DNA of 64,000 bases from Syntrophomonas wolfei subsp. methylbutyratica (GCF_001570625.1 NZ_BBQT01000003.1:124001-188000), one strand, 5' to 3'. Counted from the first letter of the stretch, positions 7,429 to 16,717 are shown. Numbers and translations are program-made. Notes: generated by a model not told the origin, from the letters alone.

Positions 7429-9621
7429 CTAATTAAAAATCTGGAGTAAATCTACAGAAGCCGTGCCCTTTATGCGATAATTAGCGGTCCATTCCGGAAG
7501 GGCCGGGGCTTTATCGTTATATATCATCTCTTGCCACTTCTGGTCAGTTAACCGGTCTGCTGCATTCCAGGGGAATTCATAGTAGGAGTATACCCCACCT
7601 TTGGCTATCCGCAAAGTACCGGCAACCGGTACTACCGCATAAATATTATCTACATAACCGGTACCAACCTCCAGAACCTCGGCCGGAGGGTTGGTAGCCA
7701 CATCGGCAATCAGCATAGCGGGGAAGTCGGAAATTTGCGAGCGGCTTTCCAGGCCATCGCCTCGGTAAACCTCATACCAGAAATGTTCCAGCTGTCCGCC
7801 AAAAGTACGAATCAGTTCGTATTCTTCCTCAGTCAGGGCTTTATTAGCCAATTCTTTTTCGGAAATAACCTTCAGTTGCAAAACCAGTTCATTAAGTTGA
7901 TCCATGTTTTGGCTGTCCTTTTGATCTATTAAACCACGCATTTTCAAACCGTCACGGGTCATGGCGGTTAGGGAAGCCAGGCGGGCATACAGGTGAGGAT
8001 TGGGCTCAACATAACCCCGGTCATCAATTTCCTCCATGCCACCGCCGCCCATTTCGGCATAATTTTGTTTGGTATACAGGATAGTATCATGCTTTAACTC
8101 GGCCCAGCTGCCTAAAAAAGTTGCCAGTTCTTTATGATTCCAGGCCTCATTAAGCATGAAAGAAGGATAACCATCGGATTTATCTACGGTAAGCGGCAGC
8201 AAAGTATATAACCATGACCAGTACAGGTTTTGGTGCCACTCATCATTAAGTCCGGCAATATATTTTTGCATTTTTGCCATATTGGTGCTGTATTTTTTAA
8301 ACTCAAAAGCACCTTGTTTTTTCAATATAGTTTCGGCGGTGTCCGAGCCCATGGCGGCCGGAACATCAAGACCACTGGGCAACATACGCCGTTCACCCGC
8401 CGGGTTTTCTGTCACCTCGCGATAAATTAAATGCTGGAAAATTTCAGCATCCAGAGTATATCTTTGTCCCATAAAGCGAAATCCTAAGACTTCCTTATCC
8501 CGATCCGGCTGGATAGTAGCATCAAAAATAGGAATCGAATTTATAACCGGCGGTTGCAAATCCTTGGCTAATTGGCGAAACTTATCAAAACTCTGGCTAT
8601 CCTCGGCTATCTTCTTGGGAGTTAGATTCTTGCCATAAGCCTGTTCCAGCAGTTCAATATACTGGTGGTAACCAATATCATCGCTCTTGCCCACCATAAA
8701 ATCGGTAGTTGTATAGATTTTTTCCCACTCCCGGGCACCAATACCGTTATGTAAAGCCAGGGTCATGAGAATAGCCGAACGAGTCTCATCAGCATCTTTT
8801 AAACGGAAGGTAATACGTCCGTACCACATCATACTTTGGAAATACTCTTTCAAATCATCCGTTTTAGCATAATGACCACGGGGAATATACTGGGTATAAT
8901 CTTCTTTTAAACCTTCTATCAGATCCGGTTTGGTTCCCATGGCCATAACCGGTGACAGTTTAGTAGAATCATGCTTTTTAATAAAACTGATTTCCTGTTC
9001 GGCCTCGGTCTTAACTGCAGCTGGAATCCTGGTATCAGGATTTAACAGTTTACTGCCTACGGCAAAAAAAGCTAAATTGCGGCGAGCCGCATTTTCCCAG
9101 TCACTGCCCTTTAAATCCTTATAATCCGTTTCCGCCCGCTGTAATAGACTGGCATTCAATTTCTTTAATTCCGGTATCAAGGCTTGCTGTTCAACATTTT
9201 GCAACAAATGAGAATAAAAGAGATGATAATTATGAACTACTGCATCCGTGGTAATGAAATTAGGTACATTGTCATAACGGTTAATCTCATAGGTCATAAA
9301 AAACTCATGGCCCATAGCGGGAAGCACTACAAAACCATTTTTGATTAATGATTCCCGGGCATTATCCGAAAAATCAAAGCGTTCAGCATTAATCACATTG
9401 GATAAATCAGGTGCGACCTTATAAGGCTTAACTATAGCTGTATCTTGCACTGAAATTTCCTTATAAGGTGCAAACTCCTGGGCCAAAGCAATTGCACCAG
9501 GATTAGCATCCTTGTCATCCTTGTCTCCAGTTGATGACCCAGCATGGCATCCGGCCATCATTAACAATGCTGCAACTAATAACCCACACCATAATTGCGG
9601 CCCCAACCTCCTGTGATTCAT
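7429..9621 (-). CDS. DUF3160 lipoprotein
   Basis: 730 residues from the ATG at 9621, which has a GGGGG ribosome site nine bases upstream (an earlier ATG at 9654 is possible). The N-terminus is a lipoprotein signal: hydrophobic LLVAALLMMAGC with a lipobox cysteine, then a charged linker (GDKDDKD). The body matches DUF3160 proteins, for example NGFVVLP, FITTDAVVHNYHLFYSHLL and the later tandem-helical region. These are large exported proteins of unknown role. It is co-transcribed with the small exported protein at 6853-7428. The divergent upstream gap to 10072 would hold its promoter. Confidence 0.8.
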   Translation of the reverse strand: MNHRRLGPQLWCGLLVAALLMMAGCHAGSSTGDKDDKDANPGAIALAQEFAPYKEISVQDTAIVKPYKVAPDLSNVINAERFDFSDNARESLIKNGFVVLPAMGHEFFMTYEINRYDNVPNFITTDAVVHNYHLFYSHLLQNVEQQALIPELKKLNASLLQRAETDYKDLKGSDWENAARRNLAFFAVGSKLLNPDTRIPAAVKTEAEQEISFIKKHDSTKLSPVMAMGTKPDLIEGLKEDYTQYIPRGHYAKTDDLKEYFQSMMWYGRITFRLKDADETRSAILMTLALHNGIGAREWEKIYTTTDFMVGKSDDIGYHQYIELLEQAYGKNLTPKKIAEDSQSFDKFRQLAKDLQPPVINSIPIFDATIQPDRDKEVLGFRFMGQRYTLDAEIFQHLIYREVTENPAGERRMLPSGLDVPAAMGSDTAETILKKQGAFEFKKYSTNMAKMQKYIAGLNDEWHQNLYWSWLYTLLPLTVDKSDGYPSFMLNEAWNHKELATFLGSWAELKHDTILYTKQNYAEMGGGGMEEIDDRGYVEPNPHLYARLASLTAMTRDGLKMRGLIDQKDSQNMDQLNELVLQLKVISEKELANKALTEEEYELIRTFGGQLEHFWYEVYRGDGLESRSQISDFPAMLIADVATNPPAEVLEVGTGYVDNIYAVVPVAGTLRIAKGGVYSYYEFPWNAADRLTDQKWQEMIYNDKAPALPEWTANYRIKGTASVDLLQIFN

Positions 9622-10071
9622 TAATATTACCCCCATCCTCTGATACTCTTTCAATCTAATACGCCCAACCCGTCATATAGCTTTCATACTTGCTAGAAAA
9701 GCCTATATCTCTAATCATTTTCGCAATATCCACAGATAATATCTCCTTCCTCAAAAATAATAAAAAGATGTTTTCCCTGCGTGGAATAAATTATTTTGGA
9801 GACAGGGACAAAATAGAAAAAGCCTCCTGCGGGAATTTATTGGTTTATAACTAGAATATCAAGTAATATTATAGTATGATATTACTTATTTTGGGTGATA
9901 TAGCATTAAAGAGGAACATTTGTATTACATAAAGCGTTGGATGAAATTGCTGGGAGCAAGAAGTACTGTCTGAAATTGAGGAAATAATGATTTTATGCCC
10001 ATATATATCTTGCACGGTTTAGCATAATTATGATAAAATCACACTAAATTTAAATGGGAGGTGTTATCTTT
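9622..10071. other. Intergenic region with an inverted repeat
   Basis: No gene seen. It contains a perfect 9-bp inverted repeat AAGTAATAT / ATATTACTT (9861-9869 and 9879-9887). The block from GGAATTTATTGGTT to this repeat recurs in weaker form near 22770-22826. A possible promoter for the second toxin-antitoxin pair is TTGCAC (10010-10015) with TAAAAT (10034-10039), 18 bp apart. Confidence 0.4.
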
Positions 10072-10359
10072 ATGCTACAAATTAGACCGGTATCCGATTT
10101 ACGAAATAATTTTGCAGACATTTCCAAAATCGTCCACGAAACTGCACAACCGGTATTTTTAACTAAAAACGGGTATGGCGATATGGTTGTTATGAGTTTT
10201 GAAGCCTATGAAAAACTTCAATTTGAAAGTGAAATATATTTTAAACTCAAGGAGGCTGAGATGCAAGCCAGGCTAACCAACCAGCGATTCTCCCATAAAG
10301 AAGTCTTCAACCGTTTGAGGCAAACCCTAATGGAAAAGGCAGATAACGAAAATGTATGA
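10072..10359 (+). CDS. Phd/YefM-family antitoxin (second pair)
   Basis: 95 residues from ATG 10072, which has GGGAGGTG eight bases upstream (10056-10063); an ATG at 10054 would bury that site. The fold is the same as in the antitoxin at 6013: QIRPVSDLRNNFADISKI, FLTKNGYGDMVVMSFEAYEK, and a C-terminal toxin-binding helix. The end overlaps the toxin gene by eight bases. The two antitoxins are clearly paralogous but diverged, so cross-talk cannot be assumed. Confidence 0.88.
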   Translation: MLQIRPVSDLRNNFADISKIVHETAQPVFLTKNGYGDMVVMSFEAYEKLQFESEIYFKLKEAEMQARLTNQRFSHKEVFNRLRQTLMEKADNENV

Positions 10360-10663
10360 GATCACCTATCTGCCGATTGCTGAACAGGACATTGCCGAAA
10401 TTATTATATACATTTCTAATCAATTGAAAGCGCCGAAAGCTGCGATAGAGTTGCTGGATGCGTTCGACCATTCGATTTTTCTATTACAGGAGTTTCCTTA
10501 TGCCCACAAAATATACAGGTTGACAAAACCGTTAGAAGAAGAATACCGTTTGCTGCCGGTAAAGAATTATGCGGTATTTTATGTTGTACGAGAGCAGGAT
10601 AAGAGTGTAGAAGTCCATCGTGTGGTTTATGCAAAGATGGATTTAAGCCAGATTTTAAAGTAA
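10352..10663 (+). CDS. RelE/ParE-family toxin (second pair)
   Basis: 103 residues, the same length and layout as the toxin at 6288: MYEITYLPIAEQDIAEII, two helices, EEYRLLPVKNYAVFYVV and a final strand EVHRVVYAKMDLSQIL. YRLLPVKNYAVFYVV is the hallmark strand pair of RelE/ParE toxins. Translation is coupled to the antitoxin by an eight-base overlap. Target (mRNA or gyrase) is not decided by sequence. Confidence 0.88.
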   Translation: MYEITYLPIAEQDIAEIIIYISNQLKAPKAAIELLDAFDHSIFLLQEFPYAHKIYRLTKPLEEEYRLLPVKNYAVFYVVREQDKSVEVHRVVYAKMDLSQILK

Positions 10664-10776
10664 GGCGGTTTTGCCTTTTCCGCCAGGTGACCGAAGAGGA
10701 TGTAAGAAAAGAATATGAGAAGTCAGGTGGATAATGCCGTAGTTTGTTTAAACTGTGCAGTAATGTAGAAATGTAG

Positions 10777-10798
10777 GGAACGACCCCTGTGTCGTTCC
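10777..10798. repeat. REP-like hairpin GGAACGAC/GTCGTTCC
   Basis: A perfect 8-bp stem with loop CCCTGT, set in the context GTAGGGAACGACCCCTGTG. Nearly the same sequence (loop CCCCCGT, one mismatch) occurs at 53243-53267 inside a MITE-like element. It is a dispersed short palindrome, not a terminator: there is no T-run. Confidence 0.6.
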
Positions 10799-10900
10799 GA
10801 ATCAATGATGGTGATTTTATGAATTTACCGCAACGCATTAAGTATTTTTATGCGGATTATATCCGTTGCAGAAGCCCCGGCTATCATCAAAAAGAGCTCC

Positions 10901-12067
10901 TTAGTCAAACAATCCCGGCTGCCGTACTGGGCTTTTTTCCAGACTTGCGGGTTGGGGAGGGGAGGGGGAAATCGGGCTGGCTTGCACCTTTATGGCTTCA
11001 CTATGCCACCGGGCCAGCTTTCTTAAGGCATCAAGCTGTTCCCGTTGTCCGGCTTTAGCCTTGCGTAGTGCACGCCTAAGGGTGATATAGGATTGTTCAA
11101 TATCCGCTTCATTAACAGGAAAAGGAAAGCCGTCTTTTCCTCCATGGGCAAAAGAATAGCGTACCGGATCGCTAAAACTGGGCCGGGCTCCATAGGCGAC
11201 TTCGGCAACCAGACAAAGTGCCCGCAGGGTGCCGGCACCTACTCCGGATACATTAAGCAGGGTTTCAAAATCCTGCGGGTGTTTGTCATAAGCGGCATAC
11301 AAGGCTTTGTTAAGATAGCCTGTTCGAGGTATAGGATGGCAGGTCGGTAAAGTCAGGGAAGATTCCTGCAAGCGTTTTATCTCCGCCAGGAGCCGATCGG
11401 GGTTTTCCTGTACCAAATGAGTGCTAATCTCGCGAATATTTTCATTTTCGTTGGCCACCAGATTTAAGGTATCTGTCGTAAAGTCACAGCAAATAGCGGC
11501 CTGGGGCTCTGTTGTAAACGATTCCACAGCATCGCCCAGCCAATGGTAACGACGCGCTTGCCGTAAGTCTTCATTCATTCCCTGCTGAATAACCGCCCAG
11601 TGACCATCTTTGGTAAAGAAAAAGCAATGATGATAAATATCGTAGCCATCCTGTACTGCCGCACTATCTACCTTGGCCGACATTTTGCTGGCATAAACCA
11701 GATCTTCGGCTGAACAGCTCAACCCGTGGCGATCAGCATGATTCATAATTTCTAAAGGGGTTTGACGGGCGGTACGCCCTTTTCCTCCGGCTACAAAGAG
11801 ACCGGCCTGAGGACCTATCTCTACCAGGCCTTCTTTTAAGGCACCGCAGACCGTGGTAGTTACCCCGGAAGAATGCCAGTCAAAACCTACTACACAGCCC
11901 AGGGCCTGAAACCAGTATGGATGGGAAAGCCGGCGCAGGACTTCATCGGGCCCGTCGTCTTGTAAAATCACTTCGACGATAGCTCTGCTCAAGGCTTTCA
12001 TGTGGGTAAAAAGCCAGGCAGGACACTTGCCCCCGTGCAGGGGGAGGTTGGCAGTACCGGTTCGCAT
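10901..12067 (-). CDS. DUF763 family protein
   Basis: 388 residues starting at ATG 12067 with AAAGGA eight bases upstream. The N-terminus MRTGTANLPLHGGKCPAWLF is the DUF763 signature, followed by conserved FDWHSSGVTTTVCGALKE, VAGGKGRTARQTP and YHHCFFFTKDGHWAVIQQGM. Family function is unknown; the lysine/arginine-rich tail and the mid-region NVSGVGAGTLRAL (helix-hairpin-helix-like) suggest nucleic acid contact, which is inference. A decayed partial copy lies at 15596-15927. The gene is monocistronic. Confidence 0.85.
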   Translation of the reverse strand: MRTGTANLPLHGGKCPAWLFTHMKALSRAIVEVILQDDGPDEVLRRLSHPYWFQALGCVVGFDWHSSGVTTTVCGALKEGLVEIGPQAGLFVAGGKGRTARQTPLEIMNHADRHGLSCSAEDLVYASKMSAKVDSAAVQDGYDIYHHCFFFTKDGHWAVIQQGMNEDLRQARRYHWLGDAVESFTTEPQAAICCDFTTDTLNLVANENENIREISTHLVQENPDRLLAEIKRLQESSLTLPTCHPIPRTGYLNKALYAAYDKHPQDFETLLNVSGVGAGTLRALCLVAEVAYGARPSFSDPVRYSFAHGGKDGFPFPVNEADIEQSYITLRRALRKAKAGQREQLDALRKLARWHSEAIKVQASPISPSPPQPASLEKSPVRQPGLFD

Positions 12068-12200
12068 GATCATAGTCCTTTCGTTCAGGATAGAAATAGT
12101 ATAACAGAAAAAAGAACAAAAGTTCTATTATTCTTGTTGATATGGTGAAAAATGTATTAATGATTTTCGCAATTCAAGCAAAATTCTCGATTTTGTACAA

Positions 12201-12589
12201 TTATATTGCAAAAGCATTTTGCCAAAACAGTTTAAGGGGTGGAATTTCCATTTCACTCTCGCACGGAAAATCGGCACATTGAAAACAGAAATCAACCCCT
12301 TTTTCTCGGTGACAGCTTTTGGCCTTGCAGTTTACCGGACAACGGCTATTGAGTCCCCGGCAGCCTTCACATGATGCTCCGGCCAAAGAGTTCAATATTT
12401 TTCAAACTGCTCATATCCGGCAAATTCATAATCGGTCCTGGCCCGAATCGGGGCCAGTCTGCGATAGTTTCCCAGCCGTGACAGCAAATCCCGGCTTAAG
12501 CGTGCTATCTCTCCGTCCCTGTATCCCGCACAACGACTGCAGTCCAGCCCACACGGAGCCAGCTTAAGTAAAACCTGTTCGTATTGCAT
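12201..12589 (-). pseudogene. DUF3795 cysteine-rich protein, split by a frameshift
   Basis: Two adjacent frames together make one DUF3795-like protein. The first, from ATG 12589 with GGAGG upstream, reads LAPCGLDCSRCAGYRDGEIA and ends ...GYEQFEKY at about 12395. The second continues NSLAGASCEGCRGLNSRCPV, then CKAKSCHREKGVDFCFQCADFPCE. A single missing base in the A-run (GAAAAATATTG) around 12395-12402 explains the break: restoring one A gives ...FEKILNSLAGASC. The many CxxC pairs suggest metal or Fe-S binding. It may be a true mutation or a homopolymer sequencing error. Confidence 0.75.
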
Positions 12590-12776
12590 TGGCAAACCTC
12601 CTTTTATAAACGACAGAACTTATAAACCATGGTAAAATTATACTTGCGCAGATGGAACTCATGCAGCGACTTTAAGGGCTTTGCTATGGAACCAGTGGAT
12701 ATTTTTGGTGCAAAAACCTGGTAAACAGTCAGATACTTATTTCAGCTAATATTAACAAATGAGAGGAGACATTAAT

Positions 12777-13169
12777 ATGCCCTTAGTAAAAATCGAAATA
12801 TTGCAGGGGAAAAACCGCGAGTACAAAAAAGCTCTTATGGACGGAGTACACAACGCGCTGGTTGAAGCACTGAAGATTCCGGATTATGATCATAATCAGC
12901 GCTTATACGAACTGGATGCTGAAAACTTTGAGTATATCGATACCCGAACGGAGTGCAATACAATTATAGAGATTGCCATGTTCGCGGGCCGTAGCCGGGC
13001 CGCCAAAGTAGACCTCTATTCAGCTATCTGTCGTAATCTGGAAACCAACCCTGGCATACCGGCTACTGATATTACTATTGTTTTAAATGAAATTCCCCTG
13101 CACAACTGGGGCATAAGAGGCGGAAAGCCCGCTGATGAAGTAGACCTGGGCTTTACAGTGAAGATTTAA
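12777..13169 (+). CDS. Tautomerase (4-oxalocrotonate tautomerase-like) family protein
   Basis: 130 residues from ATG 12777 with GAGAGGAGAC upstream. After removal of the start methionine the protein begins PLVKIEILQGKN, giving the N-terminal catalytic proline of the tautomerase superfamily. The length fits the double-unit or MIF-like branch; the second half includes DITIVLNEIPLHNWGIRGGK. The likely activity is keto-enol tautomerisation of an unknown substrate. It is a stand-alone gene. Confidence 0.8.
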   Translation: MPLVKIEILQGKNREYKKALMDGVHNALVEALKIPDYDHNQRLYELDAENFEYIDTRTECNTIIEIAMFAGRSRAAKVDLYSAICRNLETNPGIPATDITIVLNEIPLHNWGIRGGKPADEVDLGFTVKI

Positions 13170-13171
13170 TA

Positions 13172-13340
13172 TGATTGCTGTTTTCTGGTGGCAAGAATCC
13201 AGGTATTAGTTTCTCGAAAACCTAAAGATTTGTATAACTCTGCAAGAAAATCATCATCCGATTTATAAAACAAATAAGGTTTTATGTGGCTCTATGTAAG
13301 ATTTCTGCAAAGGTTTGATACACAATCCTTTGCATACCTG
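13172..13340 (-). pseudogene. Fragment of a GNAT gene (copy of the 3' end of the gene at 15849)
   Basis: The plus-strand stretch from GGTGGCAAGAATCCAGG to CAATCCTTTGCATA is nearly identical to 15928-16077. Read on the minus strand it encodes ...ETNTWILAT and then a different tail, RKQQSY, and a stop. This fragment may therefore keep the original C-terminus of that acetyltransferase, while the longer copy at 15849 lost it by joining to DUF763 debris. Confidence 0.75.
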
Positions 13341-13863
13341 CTGACAGAAGCCGAAGATAGGCGTAGAAGAAGCCCGCGATTGAGGAACCTGGTACGTTGC
13401 GGGAGGGATTTTTAGCAACAACGCAGAACGTGCATTTTAGACCCAATCACCGGCTGCGGGCATCCTGGGCGATGATACGACCAACTAGCTTTTCATAAAA
13501 ATGTCAGCTACCCCTTAACCGTCCCGGAGAATCCAGGGAATCAAAAAACTTATACCATCCCCGGCTCTTGCAGGTATATAGTGGTTCTATTAAATTTGAC
13601 TCGGCTTTACTAGATCAAATGTTAATGGATGACCAGGAATATTCTCTTCAAAGTTCAGTATTTCCATCAATGATCACCGACATTTTCTTGATGCGGTGGT
13701 TACTATAATCAGGAGATACCCAATAATTATTAATCTTACTCTCAATAGCAGTATGAAGAGTAATTCAAACGGAGATTTCCCATCAGGAACTACATTTTCC
13801 ATATCTTTGTTTTAATGATTTGCTATAATTGACTATATATTTGCTTTTCCGGGAGGGCAATCC
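13341..13863. other. Decayed intergenic stretch upstream of the truncated dinB
   Basis: No intact gene. At 13462-13503 a short piece (ATCCTGGGCGATGATACG...) matches the GNAT gene at 19370 (positions 19440-19482). From about 13815 on, the sequence matches the upstream region of the full dinB, including TGCTATAAT, an extended -10 promoter at 13824-13829 (20455-20460 in the other copy). The rest (13505-13800) was not recognised. Confidence 0.5.
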
Positions 13864-14724
13864 ATGGCAGAGCTTACTAATATTCTACACTGTGATTTGG
13901 ATGCCTTTTTTGCTTCGGTTGAACAATTGGATAACCCCTCATTGCGGGGTAAACCAGTTGTAGTAGGAGGAAGTATACATTCCCGTGGAGTAGTATCTAC
14001 TTGCTCCTATGAAGCCAGAAATTTTGGTGGCTTACGCATTATTACTGAAAGTGAAGCATTAGAGCTATTAAGACCGTTGCCGGTATCTCGAATATGGGGG
14101 ATAGGGCAAAAGACAGAGCGGCGCCTGGACAAACTGGGTATAAAAACTATTGGCGATATTCAAGACTTGCCGCCGGAATGGTTGGAAGACAAAATCGGCT
14201 CAGCCGGTCGCTTGTTCTGGGAACTGGCTCATGGAATTGATAAGAGGGCAGTGGAACCGGAATATGAAAGAAAGTCTCTGGGCCGGGAAGAAACCTTCCC
14301 TGAGGATATAAACGATACCGCCTACCTGGAAAAACTAATCGCACAATTCGCGGCTGAGTTATGCAGGAAATTGCGCCAGGAAGCGCTTTTTGCTGCCACC
14401 ATCACCATTAAGCTAAGATATAGTAATTTTAAAGCCATCACCCGCAGCAAGACCATAAACCCCTGCAATTCGGATATTATCGTAACCCAAATTGCCAGTG
14501 AATTATTACATCATTCCTATAACAACAAACACCCCCTGCGCCTTTTCGGCTTATCCCTGGGGCAGCTGTCGTCCGTTACAAGTTTGGAGCAGGGGATTCT
14601 GTTCGAGCCCCAATTAAACGCTGATTATAAAAACATTGACCGGCTCATGGATGAGATAAGGGATCGTTTTGGCCCTGGAGCCATAAAGCGGGCCAACCTG
14701 TTGCCCCATAAGGATATTGAGTAA
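13864..14724 (+). pseudogene. DinB (DNA polymerase IV) copy with catalytic centre deleted in frame
   Basis: 286 residues. Compared with the full copy at 20502, about 107 residues are missing after CSYEARNFG; the frame resumes at GLRIITESEAL. The deleted part contains SIDEAFLD with the metal-binding Asp/Glu pair, so no polymerase activity is expected. Kept are the N-terminal HCDLDAFFASVEQ motif, the helix-hairpin-helix thumb, the little-finger domain and the clamp-binding motif QGILF. The frame, ribosome site (GGGAGGGC) and TGCTATAAT promoter are intact, so a stable truncated protein could be made that still binds the sliding clamp. It is a duplication product. Confidence 0.85.
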
Positions 14725-14920
14725 TCTCTAGTAGTCCCTTTTAAGATGAATCAGCTATTAATATGTCTATAATAATGTTAGAGGTGGGGAGCAGACTATG
14801 AACCGGATAATTATAACTTCCCACTCTGCAAGAAATCCCGAATATTCATATGTTTAATACCTAAACAGCATTCTCACAGGCCTTAATATAGTTATATACC
14901 GTTTCCGGAGCTGCTTGAAT

Positions 14921-15295
14921 TTAAAATGCTAGCTGTTTCACTATTAAATAAAAAAGAATCAGCCATATTGAAAAAATTATAATTCCAGCATATATGCCCT
15001 TTATAGTTATATGGTATAAACCGTTCTGTTTTTCTTTATATTCTAAGAAAACCTCATCCGGTATGAGTTTTATTGCCAAAGCAATACCCGCAGGGATAAG
15101 AATCAAATCATCAAGATAGCCCAATACAGGTATAAAATCGGGTATCAAATCTATGGGGCTAAAAGCATATGAAATCACAATAAAAATTAATGCTTTCGCA
15201 TACCAGGGGGTGCGTTTATCTTTGAATGCCAAAAACAAAACACCTAAGTTGGTTTTTATTTCTTCAGCGTGGGATTTTAAAGATTGAGTGTTCAC
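14921..15295 (-). CDS. DUF1232 (YkvA-like) membrane protein
   Basis: 124 residues with the DUF1232 core YAKALIFIVISYAFSPIDLIPDFIPVLGYLDDLI, split here only for length: SYAFSPIDLIPDFIP then VLGYLDDLILIP. A second hydrophobic segment lies at the C-terminus (GIIIFSIWLILFYLIV). The start is GTG at 15295 with AAAGGGGAC upstream. Function is unknown; family members are small membrane proteins. The sequence around its ribosome site (GGCAGTCCCCTTTAAGATGAA) also follows the stops of both dinB copies, so this is a repeated junction. Confidence 0.85.
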   Translation of the reverse strand: MNTQSLKSHAEEIKTNLGVLFLAFKDKRTPWYAKALIFIVISYAFSPIDLIPDFIPVLGYLDDLILIPAGIALAIKLIPDEVFLEYKEKQNGLYHITIKGIYAGIIIFSIWLILFYLIVKQLAF

Positions 15296-15595
15296 TGGCA
15301 GTCCCCTTTAAGATGAATTAGTTATTAATATTAAATATTAACTGTTTTAGTGCGCAGTTCAAACCCCTATGCTCTGGCTCTGAAAATTAAGTCAGCACAA
15401 CCAAACAACACCAGAGGAGGAATGCTTTTCATGTTAGTGAGTCAGGCTCATAGAAAAAACTGCACCAGGAACCGGTTGTATTGCCAGAGGCGCGGTGTTA
15501 GGGATGTTGACCCCGGCAATACTAAAAAAAATATTTTGAGACGCGATATTGTTCAAAGCCAGGTTGGGGTCGATTAACCATTAGTGAAGGTCACG
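15296..15595. other. Intergenic stretch, nothing recognised
   Basis: The first 35 bp repeat the 3' flank of dinB (compare 14730-14760). Small open frames here have no ribosome site or family resemblance. The stretch leads into the DUF763 debris. Confidence 0.4.
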
Positions 15596-15927
15596 TTCAA
15601 GGGTAGTATAAGATAGTTCAATATCCGCTTCGTTAACAGGAAAAGGAAAACCGTCTTTGCCTCCGTGAGCAAAAGAATAGGTACCGGATCGCTAAAACTG
15701 TGCCGGGCTCCATAGGCGACTTTCTTTGGTAAAGAAAAAGCAATGATGATAAATATCGTAGCTATCCTGTACTGCAGCACTATCTACCTTGGCCGAGATT
15801 TTGCTGGCACAGACCAAATCTTCGGCTGAGCAGCTTAGTCCATAGAGATCAGCATGATTCATAATTTCTACAGGGGTCTGACGGGCGGTACGTCCTTTTC
15901 CTCCGGCTACAAAAAGACCGGTTTGAG
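15596..15927 (-). pseudogene. DUF763 remnant made of two joined fragments
   Basis: 15596-15721 matches 11079-11202 of the intact DUF763 gene, and 15721-15927 matches 11609-11813; the roughly 400 bp between are deleted. Frameshifts are present (for example GAATAGGTACC for GAATAGCGTACC). The right-hand end is fused directly to the GNAT gene at 15928. This is a decayed second copy with no coding capacity of its own. Confidence 0.85.
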
Positions 15928-16685
15928 GTGGCAAGAATCCAGGTATTAGTCTCCCGAAAACCTAAAGATTTGTAAAACTCTGCAAGAAAATCATCATCCG
16001 ATTTATAAAACAAATAAGGTTTTATATGGTTAGATGTAAGATCTCTGCAAAGGTTTGATACACAATCCTTTGCATATCCATGGTTTCTATATCCGGGAAT
16101 GGTGTAAACTGAACCAATCATTGCCGCATCGTTGGTTTGAGTGGTTGTCAAAGCACAGGATACTATTTCATGATCCTTATAAATAAAGTAAGCCTTACCC
16201 CAGGATAAGATTGCCGGTAGCCTACTCGCGGCGTCTATTAGCATATCATTGTTGCTGTAAAACTTTATAAGGTCTTTCAAGTTTGATTCCGCAGCTTTTT
16301 GACTGACGGTTGCTGGATTATTAGAAACAATCGCGGGGGTATACTCACAAAAGGAGTATATATGTTTATCCCGTTCCGGTCCTTTACTTATTCTCAAGAG
16401 ATGTTCAACCAAATCTTTTCGGCCCACAACATGAACGCTATGAATAATCGGCAATTGGTCAGCTATGGCATTTACATAGTTAATATCCGACGAAGAAATA
16501 CAGCAATGGATGGGAGTTAATAAAAGGGCCAATACTATTTTACTTTTGTATTTTGCAATTAGGACTTCCACGCTGGAATTATGAAATATTTCATTTAAAT
16601 AGGTAAAGAAATACAGGTTGTTGGTATAGTCAAGCCTGAGAAAAGAGCTTAGTTCTGCAGAATCATCACATTTGGTTATAATCAT
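15849..16685 (-). CDS. GNAT family acetyltransferase with a foreign C-terminal tail
   Basis: About 278 residues from ATG 16685 (an upstream TTG at 16700 is possible). An N-terminal GNAT-like half (SAELSSFLRLDYTNNLYFFT) is followed by the catalytic half: SCALTTTQTNDAAMIGSVYT, then PGYRNHGYAKDCVSNLCRDL (acetyl-CoA loop) and FLAEFYKSLGFRETNTWILA. This fits GNAT proteins of the FR47/ZwA-like type. From 15928 leftward the frame runs into DUF763 debris, giving a nonsense tail of about 25 residues (SNRSFCSRRKRTYRPSD). The copy at 13172 ends instead with RKQQSY. The fold may survive, as only the last few residues changed. Confidence 0.7.
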   Translation of the reverse strand: MIITKCDDSAELSSFLRLDYTNNLYFFTYLNEIFHNSSVEVLIAKYKSKIVLALLLTPIHCCISSSDINYVNAIADQLPIIHSVHVVGRKDLVEHLLRISKGPERDKHIYSFCEYTPAIVSNNPATVSQKAAESNLKDLIKFYSNNDMLIDAASRLPAILSWGKAYFIYKDHEIVSCALTTTQTNDAAMIGSVYTIPGYRNHGYAKDCVSNLCRDLTSNHIKPYLFYKSDDDFLAEFYKSLGFRETNTWILATSNRSFCSRRKRTYRPSDPCRNYESC

Positions 16686-16717
16686 TTTCAAAAACCCCAA
16701 ACATCAGATTATCTGTG

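Noticed and set aside
10789-11058. Open frame (from ATG 10819 MNLPQRIKYFYADYIRCRSP...) on the plus strand
   Set aside because: It runs antisense into the DUF763 gene from 10901 on, has no strong ribosome site and is not recognised. The first 27 codons might be a remnant but cannot be supported.
15350-15577. 75-residue plus-strand frame next to the DUF763 debris
   Set aside because: No family resemblance, no ribosome site, composition like non-coding sequence.
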